From Oligoflexia bacterium (lineage in GTDB: Bacteria; Bdellovibrionota; Bdellovibrionia; JABDDW01): a stretch of 47,682 nucleotides of DNA. Shown in pieces: positions 17,248 to 24,523 of this stretch. Under the pieces are notes generated by a model. The model searched no databases and was not told where the DNA came from. It was given only the letters and a program-made list of their open reading frames with translations. The position numbers were made by a program, and so were the translations under genes. The stretch's first letter is position 1. The number at the start of each line of letters is the position of its first letter. The stretch lies in NCBI GenBank assembly GCA_034439615.1, contig JAWXAT010000062.1, positions 1 to 47,682 of the forward strand. The letters run 5' to 3'.

Positions 17248-17265
17248 TTAATAACTATTAATAAC
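17248..17265 (-). promoter_or_regulatory. Direct-repeat operator candidate upstream of the RHH gene
   Basis: TTAATAAC occurs twice (17248-17255 and 17258-17265) with a 10-bp period, one helical turn. A related TTAACAG copy lies just before it. The repeats end 21 bases upstream of the RHH start, which fits cooperative binding of RHH dimers to their own promoter. Confidence 0.45.
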
Positions 17266-17350
17266 ATAGTTGAAGCTCATTTTCAAGATATTATCCAAGC
17301 GATCTGTTAGTTCCAGATTCAGTTCAATTCATGACCGTTAATAAACCGAT

Positions 17351-18244
17351 TCATATGCGTGAAGCCAAACTGATCAATGGCAGTTTTTGGTTATGCGATT
17401 TGCAAAGAAGTCTGAGATTGTCTATTGATGTTTCTCCTCCCAAAGCTAGGGGCCTGACATGATCGATCTCAAGACCATATTTTGAATCGCAAGATTTACC
17501 ATCCATGGTTTGAAATGAGCATTGGGAATGATACTTCTGCCAAACTTTGCGTTTAAGCGCTGACGAAATGGTACGTTTGCATTTCTCGTTCGTACCAGAA
17601 GCGGAGCGGCGAACTTTTACTTGATTGTACTTTCGAGGCTCACGAACAGGATCAAGCTTTTGAGTCTCTTTTTTAACAAGCATCGCTAAAAGCTCACCTG
17701 TGGTGATACCAGGATGACTGTTAGAATAAATATTTTTAAGATTTTCAATTTCATCTAAAAACTCTAAAGGCACGTTGATTGTAATTTGCGCCAATTCTTT
17801 TGAAACTTGCCTGACCTTTTCAGGTGCGACAGGCATCACAGTCGCAACTTTAAAAATCTCTTTTTCACATTCTTTTACAGATTTATTCTCAAAACTCTCA
17901 AGTACTTCAATTTTCTTTTCTAAAGAAAACGCATTTTCAGCCTTTTTCTCTCTATTAAATAATGTGTGAGCCATAGACACAGACAACTTACCTTCATTAA
18001 GTTTTAATTCAAGTTCTGGAATTTCACCCAATAGTCTTGAGCTTGTAACTCTAATTTGAGTTTCAGCTTCGGTGTAGCCTAATTCTTTTATTCCAAATTT
18101 ATAAATATTTGCATACCCATAATCAGCAAAGATTCTTCGCTTTTGAATAACATAGAAGTAATGAAGAATCTCACCCGTATTTTTACGTTCAATTGAAACG
18201 AGCTTTTTAAGCTCACCCACAACGTGTTTTGATTCTTCATTCAT
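17351..18244 (-). CDS. HNH endonuclease domain protein (paralogue of the one at 46.5 kb)
   Basis: This 297-residue protein has a long helical N-terminal region with a predicted DNA-binding or scaffold role (YGYANIYKFGIKELGYTEAETQIRV appears in split form around residues 38-65). The C-terminal HNH domain (about 230-290) has CSF..CDSKYGLEIDHVRP, then LGGETSIDNLRLLC and a final HN. The cysteines and the DH..N..H set are intact, so nuclease activity is plausible. Its architecture matches the protein at 46516-47571, and the two appear to be dispersed paralogues. The start ATG at 18244 has no strong ribosome site. Function unproven; defence, mobile-element or regulatory roles are all possible. Confidence 0.8.
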   Translation of the reverse strand: MNEESKHVVGELKKLVSIERKNTGEILHYFYVIQKRRIFADYGYANIYKFGIKELGYTEAETQIRVTSSRLLGEIPELELKLNEGKLSVSMAHTLFNREKKAENAFSLEKKIEVLESFENKSVKECEKEIFKVATVMPVAPEKVRQVSKELAQITINVPLEFLDEIENLKNIYSNSHPGITTGELLAMLVKKETQKLDPVREPRKYNQVKVRRSASGTNEKCKRTISSALKRKVWQKYHSQCSFQTMDGKSCDSKYGLEIDHVRPLALGGETSIDNLRLLCKSHNQKLPLISLASRI

Positions 18245-18718
18245 TAACTTTTAAACCAACTTTGTATTCATAATACCCCCAGACAAAAGAGAAGTTCTAA
18301 AATAAAAAAACTACGATTTAAAAATCGAAATTCAAAGCATACCGAACATTACTCGTAGCATGGGTTTTAAAACGACTTCTCTGAATCAAGATCAGATCAG
18401 TTTTGTGTGATGAATCTAACGCTCCCAAAGGGATGCCAGACATAGAAACTAAAGAGCTGAAACTTTTTTGGCATCTTTATATTAAAAAATTCAGTAATCA
18501 CAGTTTTAGAAATTCAAATTTTACGTCAAGATAAAGTTTTTAATTGCACAAAATAATTTAATTCCTAAAAATAAAAATTTAATAAGGCAGACCTTTCTCC
18601 TAACTACCCGTCACCCAAGGCTGGGCACTTTACAGTGCAAGATCTTTCACCCCTCAATTCACTTGCGGTCACGCGTTATTCTATTGAACCAACGGCGTGT
18701 GCGTTTTGACCAAACTAT
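18245..18718. other. Gene-free AT-rich spacer in the accessory patch
   Basis: No supported gene in 474 bases. The sequence is AT-rich and includes GATGCCA (18433) and TGGCATC (18469), a spaced inverted repeat on the plus strand. A short minus-strand frame continuing the small HTH ORF past its stop gives a basic peptide (RTRRWFNRITRDRK), which hints that the HTH gene was once longer. No insertion-sequence ends seen. Confidence 0.4.
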
Positions 18719-18907
18719 TCAAGCAGGCTTAGAATTTAGAATTTCAAAGTCTTTTTTTGCTTTCCAAGCAGCAGAAAAACTTGAGTAGCATTTTCTTGCG
18801 AGTTCAGCTGTTGGAATGGTCGGGTTTTTTTCAAGCGCAGCTAAAAGGTCTGCTCTGTATGTGGATACAGTACATATGCGCGGCCAAGATATGACTAACG
18901 ATGGCAT
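18719..18907 (-). CDS. Short helix-turn-helix-like ORF, possibly a truncated regulator
   Basis: This 62-codon frame starts at ATG 18907. From about residue 17 it reads as a compact winged-helix-like start: YRADLLAALEKNPTIPTAEL, then ARKCYSSFSAAWKAKKDFEIL. The first 16 residues look non-native and may be upstream sequence. After the TGA the same frame stays open for about 19 basic codons, which suggests truncation by an in-frame stop. Such short HTH segments often sit near AbiEii-type nucleotidyltransferase genes, and one lies about 600 bases away in the opposite orientation. Identity not established. Confidence 0.35.
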   Translation of the reverse strand: MPSLVISWPRICTVSTYRADLLAALEKNPTIPTAELARKCYSSFSAAWKAKKDFEILNSKPA

Positions 18908-19389
18908 CGGTATCTTAGAGATATACTTTTTTGATCCTTGATTATGAAATTAACTGAGACTCTGAATTATCCACCAGGTTCTTATTGCTTAGAGCTAAAC
19001 TCCCTCGCTTGATCAAATCACTCGACAACGGAATATTTTAATAGTCTTTTAATAACAAGGCTCAAAGACTCACTGACTTTTTTTGGAGTTTACAAAACGC
19101 TTGGTGGCATTAGAGCTTCACCACACTTTGATGCTCTCTAACGCTGCCGGTGCAGTAGTTGATGACAATCAAGGTGTGGGCAGCCTGGTTCAAGGCCTCT
19201 TAACTTCTGAGGGCTATAGTGTACAGGATCTACTGACACAAAGAATGCAGCTTCATGAAAAACAGCTTGGATGCTAAGAAGTCTTTTGGAAGAATAGCGA
19301 AGCTGTTGAGGGAATTTTTGCCCATGAATTTCGTAAAAAGATTGCAAAATTAAGTAGGGTCTTTTGTGAACCTTTGCTACATTTATCTA
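18908..19389. other. Gene-poor stretch with an interrupted plus-strand frame
   Basis: No confident gene. On the plus strand a frame opens at about 19083 (TTG), meets TAA at 19275-19277 and then stays open for 43 more codons to about 19409. The second part looks protein-like (AHEFRKKIAKLSRVF). This could be a decayed gene with one nonsense mutation, or two chance frames. A minus-strand frame over the same bases has no recognisable features. Confidence 0.25.
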
Positions 19390-19578
19390 ATGAAGAATGG
19401 TTTAAATAACGACATTGATCTTTCTATGATTGAGTACAACCTGAGTTTAACTCCCGAAGAAAGGCTTAATAAACACCAGCATGCTTTTGAAACATTGCAA
19501 GAAATACTAAAAGCACGGGAAGAACTTAATGCAAAATCTAAATTCACTCCTCAAGATACTCCTCGAAAACAAAATTGA
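19390..19578 (+). CDS. Small partner protein of a nucleotidyltransferase pair, putative antitoxin
   Basis: This 62-residue protein carries the motif DIDLSMIEYNLSLTPEERL (residues 7-25), followed by a helix HQHAFETLQEILKAREEL. Small proteins with the xDLSLIxxxLSLTPEERL pattern are repeatedly found directly before nucleotidyltransferase-fold genes, as here. The reading frame overlaps the next gene by 50 bases, so the two are tightly coupled. I chose ATG 19390; an in-frame GTG at 19366 has a better AGGG site and would add 8 residues. Role as antitoxin or specificity partner is inferred, not shown. Confidence 0.65.
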   Translation: MKNGLNNDIDLSMIEYNLSLTPEERLNKHQHAFETLQEILKAREELNAKSKFTPQDTPRKQN

Positions 19579-20008
19579 TTTTGTACTTATTGGTGGCTAC
19601 GCTGCAGTCCTCCACGGGGCTACTCAAGTCACCCAAGATGTAGATATTTGCGCGTTATTAAGTTCTGAGAATTTAGATAAATTTCGTATTGCTCTGAAAG
19701 ACTTTGACCCCAGACATCGGATGAATCCTAGTTTCAAACCAAGTTTATTAGATTTTCCCTCTGTAAATCAAAAAACTGAAAATATGTACCTGACTACAAC
19801 AATCGGCGTGTTAGATGTTCTTGAAAATGTGCAACCAATTGGTAATTTTGAACGTATAAAATCAAAGGCCATTACAGTTCCTTTGTTTGGCTTTTCTTGC
19901 AGTGTAATTTCACTCGATGATCTGATTGAAGTTAAAAAGTCGATGACTCGCGAAAAAGATAAAAGCATACTTAAAGAACTGCTTAACCTAAAGAACAGTA
20001 AAAAATAG
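19529..20008 (+). CDS. Nucleotidyltransferase-fold protein (AbiEii/MNT-like)
   Basis: This 159-residue protein has a minimal nucleotidyltransferase core: FVLIGGYAAVLHG (residues 18-30, the GG strand), then TQDVDICA (35-42) with the two-aspartate metal motif DVD. A later VISLDDLIEVKKSM supplies a conserved helix. This resembles AbiEii-type or minimal nucleotidyltransferases that modify RNA or proteins. The start ATG has GGGAAG 6 bases upstream. It overlaps the small partner gene by 50 bases. As a candidate toxin-antitoxin or defence module it fits the accessory surroundings. Confidence 0.75.
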   Translation: MQNLNSLLKILLENKIDFVLIGGYAAVLHGATQVTQDVDICALLSSENLDKFRIALKDFDPRHRMNPSFKPSLLDFPSVNQKTENMYLTTTIGVLDVLENVQPIGNFERIKSKAITVPLFGFSCSVISLDDLIEVKKSMTREKDKSILKELLNLKNSKK

Positions 20009-20038
20009 TAGGTAGCGTTAGCAATCGATTGGTGCCCG

Positions 20039-20055
20039 TACGTTCCGTGAACGTA
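20039..20055. repeat. Perfect 7-bp inverted repeat
   Basis: TACGTTC-CGT-GAACGTA is a perfect inverted repeat 30 bases after the nucleotidyltransferase stop. It has no T-run, so it is a poor terminator. It could be an operator for the small frame that follows or a recombination-related site. Confidence 0.25.
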
Positions 20056-20091
20056 AAACACTAGCTTTTAAGGTGTCACGGGACTGCAAGC

Positions 20092-20271
20092 TTGGCTTTT
20101 GAACCAGCCAGTCCTATATCGTCGCTTATAGAGCGTGGTGAAGTTCAAGCTCAGTTAAAAAAACTTGGCGCCCTTCAGTGTGAACAGGTTTTTAATTGTA
20201 TAGATAAAATTGAGAGAATGACCTGGGGCCCAAATCTACGCCACCTCATCGAAAGGTGCAGGACTAATTAA
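20092..20271 (+). CDS. Uncertain 59-residue ORF next to the 6S RNA
   Basis: The frame runs from TTG 20092 (GGGA 8 bases upstream) to TAA at 20269. It encodes a helical, soluble-looking peptide (SSLIERGEVQAQLKKLGAL, then EQVFNCIDKIERM). Codon content looks coding, but no family is recognised and the start is weak. It may be a remnant of an accessory gene. Its stop ends beside the T-run of the 6S gene on the other strand. Confidence 0.3.
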   Translation: MAFEPASPISSLIERGEVQAQLKKLGALQCEQVFNCIDKIERMTWGPNLRHLIERCRTN

Positions 20272-20274
20272 AAT

Positions 20275-20468
20275 AAAAAAACAGGTTCACCATCGTAAGG
20301 CCGTGTTCATGCGAATTCTAAACCCCAATCTATAAGATCGGGGCTCATGTAACAGCTTTAGGCTTCTCGGCGGACCGAGCATGCTCACCACTGTCAGGGA
20401 CAGCCCACAAAAGTGTGCTCGTAGGGTTTAAAATTTCTTAGAAAACCTCGTACCAGACAGTGAACCTT
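20275..20468 (-). ncRNA. ssrS: 6S RNA
   Basis: 6S RNA mimics an open promoter and binds the housekeeping RNA polymerase holoenzyme in stationary phase. The minus strand contains GGTGAGCATGCTCGGTCCG followed by CCGAGAAGCCT, almost identical to the central segment of Escherichia coli 6S RNA. The ends pair: AGGTTCAC at the 5' end with GTGAACCT at the 3' end. A 3' internal hairpin CCCCGATC/GATTGGGG stands where E. coli has its own. Length is about 190 bases. It ends in a T-run (TTTTTTT, minus strand, 20274-20281) and is preceded by a near-perfect promoter. Exact ends are estimated. Confidence 0.93.
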
Positions 20469-20473
20469 TCTTG

Positions 20474-20502
20474 ATATTACCCCCATGAATATGTAGGGTC
20501 AA
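20474..20502 (-). promoter_or_regulatory. Housekeeping promoter of the 6S RNA
   Basis: The minus strand has TTGACC (20497-20502), a 17-base spacer and TAATAT (20474-20479), with the predicted RNA start 6-7 bases downstream at about 20467. This is the strongest sigma-70-type match noticed in the window and fixes the 5' end of the RNA. Confidence 0.8.
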
Positions 20503-20529
20503 CCGGTCATCTACGCATAGGGAGAAATA

Positions 20530-22311
20530 ATGAATAAAAAAATGAAATTGGGCATGAGTTTTTTGGCGCTGTTTTTGCTTATTTGCGCCTTTGGTCTTGG
20601 TTGTAAAAAAAAGCCAATCGACGGTGCATATCACCACGTACTTTGGGAAAACCCAAAAAGCTTAGATCCGGCGCAATGCTCAGAAGCTAACGTGGGTGAG
20701 GCGTTGGGGCCAGTCTATGAGCCTCTGTTTCAGTATCATTATCTCAAGCGTCCATATCAACTCATACCACTTCTTGCTGAATCAATGCCCGTGTACTCAA
20801 AAGATGGTCTCACGGTCACAATTAAAATTAAAAAAGGTGTTCGCTATCAAGACGATGCTGCTTTTGCCGGTGGCAAGGGTCGCGAAATTACAGTGAATGA
20901 TTTTATTTTTGCATTCAAACGCTTAGCAGATACAAAAGTTCTCTCTGATGGTTGGTGGACTCTCGACGGAAAAGTCGTTGGCCTAAATGAATGGCGCGAT
21001 GAAAACTCAAAACTACCGGTGAGTGATTATTCAAAAGCTGTTGGGGGTTTGACGGCCGTTGATCCTTATACACTTGTGATTAAGCTTAAGAAAAAATATC
21101 CGCAACTCAACTATGTTTTAGCCATGATTTACACAGCTCCTGTTCCTCAAGAAGCTATTGTAAAATATGGTCTTGATTTTGCCATGCACCCAGTTGGTAC
21201 GGGCCCCTTTGTGTTAAAAGAATTTGTTCGTAGTTCAAATTTAACTTATGAGAAAAATCCGAATTTTAGAGAAGAATATTTTCCTCAATCTGAAGGTCAA
21301 AAAGAAATCGACGGTGTAGACGTAAGTGATTTTGATTACGGAAAACGCTTGCCGCTCATCGATAAAATGGTAATTCACATTATTTTAGAAAAACAACCCA
21401 TTTGGTTAAAACTTGTTTCAGGTCAACTTGATTGGGCCCGTGTTTTTAAAGATAATTTTAAAGATGCACTTACAGCAGATAATAAATTAGCACCTGAACT
21501 TTATAAAAAAGGAATCAGATTACAACGTATCGAAACATCTACATTTTGGTGGATCTCTTTCAATATGACTGACCCTGTTATCGGTGGAGAAAAAAATAAA
21601 CTTATAAGAAAGGCCATGAGTCTTGCTTATGATGTGAAAAAAGATATCGAACTTTTTATTGGTGGCCAAGCATCACCTGCCAATCAAATGTTGGCGCCTG
21701 TGCTACAGGGTTACAACGCCAAGCTTTCACCAAAAGAATATAATATCGAAAAAGCAAAAGAGCTTTTAGTAAAAGCGGGTTACCCAGGCGCCAAAGGTAT
21801 ACCGACGATGGCGATTGATACTGAAGGTTCAAGTGAGCAACGTCAAATCGGTGAATTTTTTAAAGCCCAAATGGCCCTTATCGGTATCAATATTGAAATC
21901 AAAACTCACAGCAGACCTGAACTTTTTGACGTAAGAAAAAAGGGAAAGAGTCAAATCCATCGTTCAGGTTGGGGCATGGATTACCCTGATGCTGAAAACT
22001 ATATTCAACTTTTGTATGGTCCAAATAAATCACCGGGGCCGAATGATTCAAATTTTCAAAATCCAGAATTTGATAAACTCTATGAGCAAATGTCAGGCAT
22101 GGAACCATCTCCTGCACGACAAAAAATTATTGATCGCATGACAGAAATTTGGCTTGAAGAATCACCCTGGATACCCGTGCGTTATGATATGTACAATCTT
22201 GTGTATCCGGCATGGGTAAAAAACTATCTCTACGTGGATATCAACTACACCTATAACCGCTATTACCGCATTGATTTAGAGAAGAAAAAAGAACTGCTGA
22301 AGAATTTCTAA
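20530..22311 (+). CDS. Oligopeptide/dipeptide ABC transporter substrate-binding lipoprotein
   Basis: This 593-residue periplasmic binding protein belongs to the SBP_bac_5 (OppA/DppA) family. The signal peptide ends FGLGC with Cys25 as the lipidation site. Family features include NPKSLDPAQ near the N-terminus, HPVGTGPFVLKEF about one third in, LRKAMSLAYD-like IRKAMSLAYD and the late YPDAENYIQLLYGP. The start has AGGGAG 6 bases upstream of the ATG. No permease or ATPase genes follow, so its membrane partners must be encoded elsewhere. It is divergent from the 6S RNA gene, with about 60 bases between their starts. Ligand unknown; peptides are likely. Confidence 0.92.
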   Translation: MNKKMKLGMSFLALFLLICAFGLGCKKKPIDGAYHHVLWENPKSLDPAQCSEANVGEALGPVYEPLFQYHYLKRPYQLIPLLAESMPVYSKDGLTVTIKIKKGVRYQDDAAFAGGKGREITVNDFIFAFKRLADTKVLSDGWWTLDGKVVGLNEWRDENSKLPVSDYSKAVGGLTAVDPYTLVIKLKKKYPQLNYVLAMIYTAPVPQEAIVKYGLDFAMHPVGTGPFVLKEFVRSSNLTYEKNPNFREEYFPQSEGQKEIDGVDVSDFDYGKRLPLIDKMVIHIILEKQPIWLKLVSGQLDWARVFKDNFKDALTADNKLAPELYKKGIRLQRIETSTFWWISFNMTDPVIGGEKNKLIRKAMSLAYDVKKDIELFIGGQASPANQMLAPVLQGYNAKLSPKEYNIEKAKELLVKAGYPGAKGIPTMAIDTEGSSEQRQIGEFFKAQMALIGINIEIKTHSRPELFDVRKKGKSQIHRSGWGMDYPDAENYIQLLYGPNKSPGPNDSNFQNPEFDKLYEQMSGMEPSPARQKIIDRMTEIWLEESPWIPVRYDMYNLVYPAWVKNYLYVDINYTYNRYYRIDLEKKKELLKNF

Positions 22312-22378
22312 GTGATGGCGTTGAAATTCTAGGCCAAAGTGCTGTCTATATATTTTAACGCCACGACGATAAGTCGTT

Positions 22379-22594
22379 ATGACTTGGCGTGAACTTGATT
22401 ACATTTTTCCATTTGTTGTATTTAGCTACGGATTGATCGTCACTTTGGTGTTGCTCAATCCGAAGCTTGTAAAAATAGCCGAACAAAAATTGCCAAGTGA
22501 AATGTGGGCACAGTTCCAAGCCAAACGCACCTTGGCATTACTCTGCCTTGTCATAGGTGCTGTGTGGTCGCTTCAAAACATTTGGCTCGCATAA
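22379..22594 (+). CDS. Small two-helix membrane protein
   Basis: This 71-residue protein has two predicted membrane helices (about residues 8-28 and 50-70) joined by a charged loop with KLPSEMWAQF. It has no signal cleavage site and no recognised family. Its start lies after a short ACGAC/GTCGT hairpin, and xseA begins about 70 bases downstream. It is probably a real conserved inner-membrane protein, based on the ordered hydrophobic pattern and clean frame. Function unknown. Confidence 0.65.
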   Translation: MTWRELDYIFPFVVFSYGLIVTLVLLNPKLVKIAEQKLPSEMWAQFQAKRTLALLCLVIGAVWSLQNIWLA

Positions 22595-22664
22595 AGCCCG
22601 CAAAACCGCGCTGATTCAGTAAATCCGCCTTGACGATCACAACCCAGACAATTAAGTTCTTCAC

Positions 22665-24218
22665 ATGTCAGAACAACTCACACTTGATGAAATGCTCAAT
22701 CTCAAAACCCAAGGGAATGAGCCTGCGCCCGCGCCAAAGAAAAAAACAATCACCAAAACACCAGCTGATGATAACATCTCTGCGCGTATCAGAGCCTTGG
22801 CTGAAGAAAAAAATAAAAATGAGTTGGTTTCAACAAAAAATACAATACCAGTATTGCCCGAAAAAAACACACTACCAGTATTGCCAGAAGCAGTAGCTGT
22901 TAAATCAGAACCTGAAGTCATTACAGTTTCTCAACTCAATAAATCTATTAAAGGAATTCTTGAAAAATCTTTTCCATTTATTTGGGTCAAAGGCGAAATA
23001 AGTAATCTCAAAATTCCATCTTCAGGGCATCTTTATTTCACACTCAAAGATGCTGGTGGGCAAGTACGCTCTGTCATGTTTAAAGGTTTTGCCCAAGCAA
23101 TGAAATTTCGTCCAGAAGATGGAATGGAAGTACTCGTTCGTTGTCGAGTTACTGTTTACGAGCCACGTGGTGATTACCAACTTTTCTGTGAAGTTATGGA
23201 ACCCGTTGGTTTTGGTGCACTTCAAGTTGCTTTTGAAAAACTTAAAGCTCAGTTGCAAAAAGAGGGGCTCTTTGACGTCGCCAGAAAAAAACAAATTCCC
23301 CCATTCCCAGCAAGAATTGCCATTATCACGTCTCCTACGGGAGCCGTCATTCGTGACATGCTCAATGTATTAGGCCGGCGTTTTGGTAAAGGGCTTGATA
23401 TCACAATTCTTCCGTGTAGCGTTCAGGGTGATAAAGCGCCTGGTGAAATTGCAACGGCAATTAAACTTGTAGATAAAATGGGGCTAGATCGTTTTGACGT
23501 TCTTATTATTGGTCGCGGTGGGGGCTCACTTGAAGATCTTTGGGCTTTTAACACAGAAGAAGTTGCTCGCGCAGTGAGTGGGTGTCGTATTCCTACAATT
23601 TCAGCTGTGGGGCATGAGGTTGATTTTACGATTTGTGATTTTGTGGCTGATCTGCGCGCTCCGACTCCCTCTGCAGCTGCAGAGTTGGTTGTTAAAAACA
23701 AAGCAGATCTTCAAGAGCGTCTTCGACTATTAGCAAGTCAACTCACTCAGCAAATGATGAAAAAACTCCAACTCGTTAAGGCTCACGCGCAACAAACGGC
23801 GAAAAGATTAATTGATCCAAAACGAAGGCTTCAAGATCTCATGTTGAGATCTGATGAGTGGACCGAGCGCCTCTTGCAATCCATGCAGAGATTCATTCAG
23901 GATTCAGAACTTCAAGTGAAATTTTTGCTCGAACGTATGGGCACACCTGAAAAGCATTTAGAGTTGGCTGTTCAAAAACTAGTCTATGCTGACGAAAAAC
24001 TAAGATTAGGTATGAATAAGTGTGTCGATAAGAAAAGAAGCGAATTTTCTTCTCTGGCTGCACTTTTTGACGGTCTAAGCCCCTTAAAGGTCTTAGGGCG
24101 CGGATATTCCATAGTTAAAAAGCAGGATCAAATCATCAAAAGTGCGGCTCAGGTCAACACGGGAGACCTGGTTCAGATAAGTCTTTCCGAGGGTGAACTC
24201 TCAGCAATAATCAAGTAA
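22665..24218 (+). CDS. xseA: Exodeoxyribonuclease VII large subunit
   Basis: XseA with XseB degrades single-stranded DNA from both ends. At 517 residues it is about 60 longer than E. coli XseA. The surplus is an N-terminal extension of roughly 85 residues, low in complexity, with a 9-residue tandem repeat (NTIPVLPEK / NTLPVLPEA). After it come the OB-fold (VSQLNKSIKGILE, FIWVKGEISNL, GHLYFTLKD), then the catalytic core with ARIAIITSPTGAVIRD, GRGGGSLEDLWAFN, and SAVGHEVDFTICDFVADLRAPTPSAAAE. A long coiled coil and the C-terminal LGRGYSI end follow. xseB lies 80 bases on. Confidence 0.96.
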   Translation: MSEQLTLDEMLNLKTQGNEPAPAPKKKTITKTPADDNISARIRALAEEKNKNELVSTKNTIPVLPEKNTLPVLPEAVAVKSEPEVITVSQLNKSIKGILEKSFPFIWVKGEISNLKIPSSGHLYFTLKDAGGQVRSVMFKGFAQAMKFRPEDGMEVLVRCRVTVYEPRGDYQLFCEVMEPVGFGALQVAFEKLKAQLQKEGLFDVARKKQIPPFPARIAIITSPTGAVIRDMLNVLGRRFGKGLDITILPCSVQGDKAPGEIATAIKLVDKMGLDRFDVLIIGRGGGSLEDLWAFNTEEVARAVSGCRIPTISAVGHEVDFTICDFVADLRAPTPSAAAELVVKNKADLQERLRLLASQLTQQMMKKLQLVKAHAQQTAKRLIDPKRRLQDLMLRSDEWTERLLQSMQRFIQDSELQVKFLLERMGTPEKHLELAVQKLVYADEKLRLGMNKCVDKKRSEFSSLAALFDGLSPLKVLGRGYSIVKKQDQIIKSAAQVNTGDLVQISLSEGELSAIIK

Positions 24219-24225
24219 GGGTATT

Positions 24226-24254
24226 TTGACTTTTCAAACCCTTTCTGGCACTAT
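24226..24254 (+). promoter_or_regulatory. Possible promoter for xseB and the isoprenoid genes
   Basis: TTGACT (24226-24231), a 17-base spacer and CACTAT (24249-24254) form a fair sigma-70-type match in the 80-base gap after xseA. AAGGGT and ACCCTT arms around the -35 could also form a stem. It would let xseB-ispA-dxs-tlyA be expressed apart from xseA. Confidence 0.35.
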
Positions 24255-24298
24255 CGGCCTTCAATTTTGTCTAATGATACTCACTGCTAGGAGGTCTT

Positions 24299-24523
24299 AT
24301 GGACTTTGAGAAAAACCTAAAAAGGCTTGAAGAAATCGTGCATAAGCTCGAAGACGGCCAACTTCCTCTTGAAGAGTCCCTAAAGCTTTTTGAAGAGGGT
24401 GTTAAAATCTCAAGAACATGTAATCAAAAACTTACCGAAGCAGACAAGCGTGTGAAACTTCTTTTGAGCGTTAATGCTGACGGCTCTGAAAACACAAAAG
24501 ATTTTATTAATGGTAATGACTGA
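24299..24523 (+). CDS. xseB: Exodeoxyribonuclease VII small subunit
   Basis: This 74-residue protein is a typical XseB helical hairpin: FEKNLKRLEEIVHKLEDGQL, then PLEESLKLFEEGVKISRTCN, then QKLTEADKRVKLLL. It binds the large subunit in multiple copies. The start has AGGAGG 5 bases upstream. Its stop overlaps the start of the prenyl synthase gene, an arrangement (xseB-ispA-dxs) shared by many proteobacteria. Confidence 0.96.
   Translation: MDFEKNLKRLEEIVHKLEDGQLPLEESLKLFEEGVKISRTCNQKLTEADKRVKLLLSVNADGSENTKDFINGND

Noticed and set aside
19138-19347. A 69-codon minus-strand frame in the accessory patch.
   Set aside because: Composition (many Pro, His and Cys) is not protein-like, it has no ribosome site, and the plus-strand frame is somewhat better.
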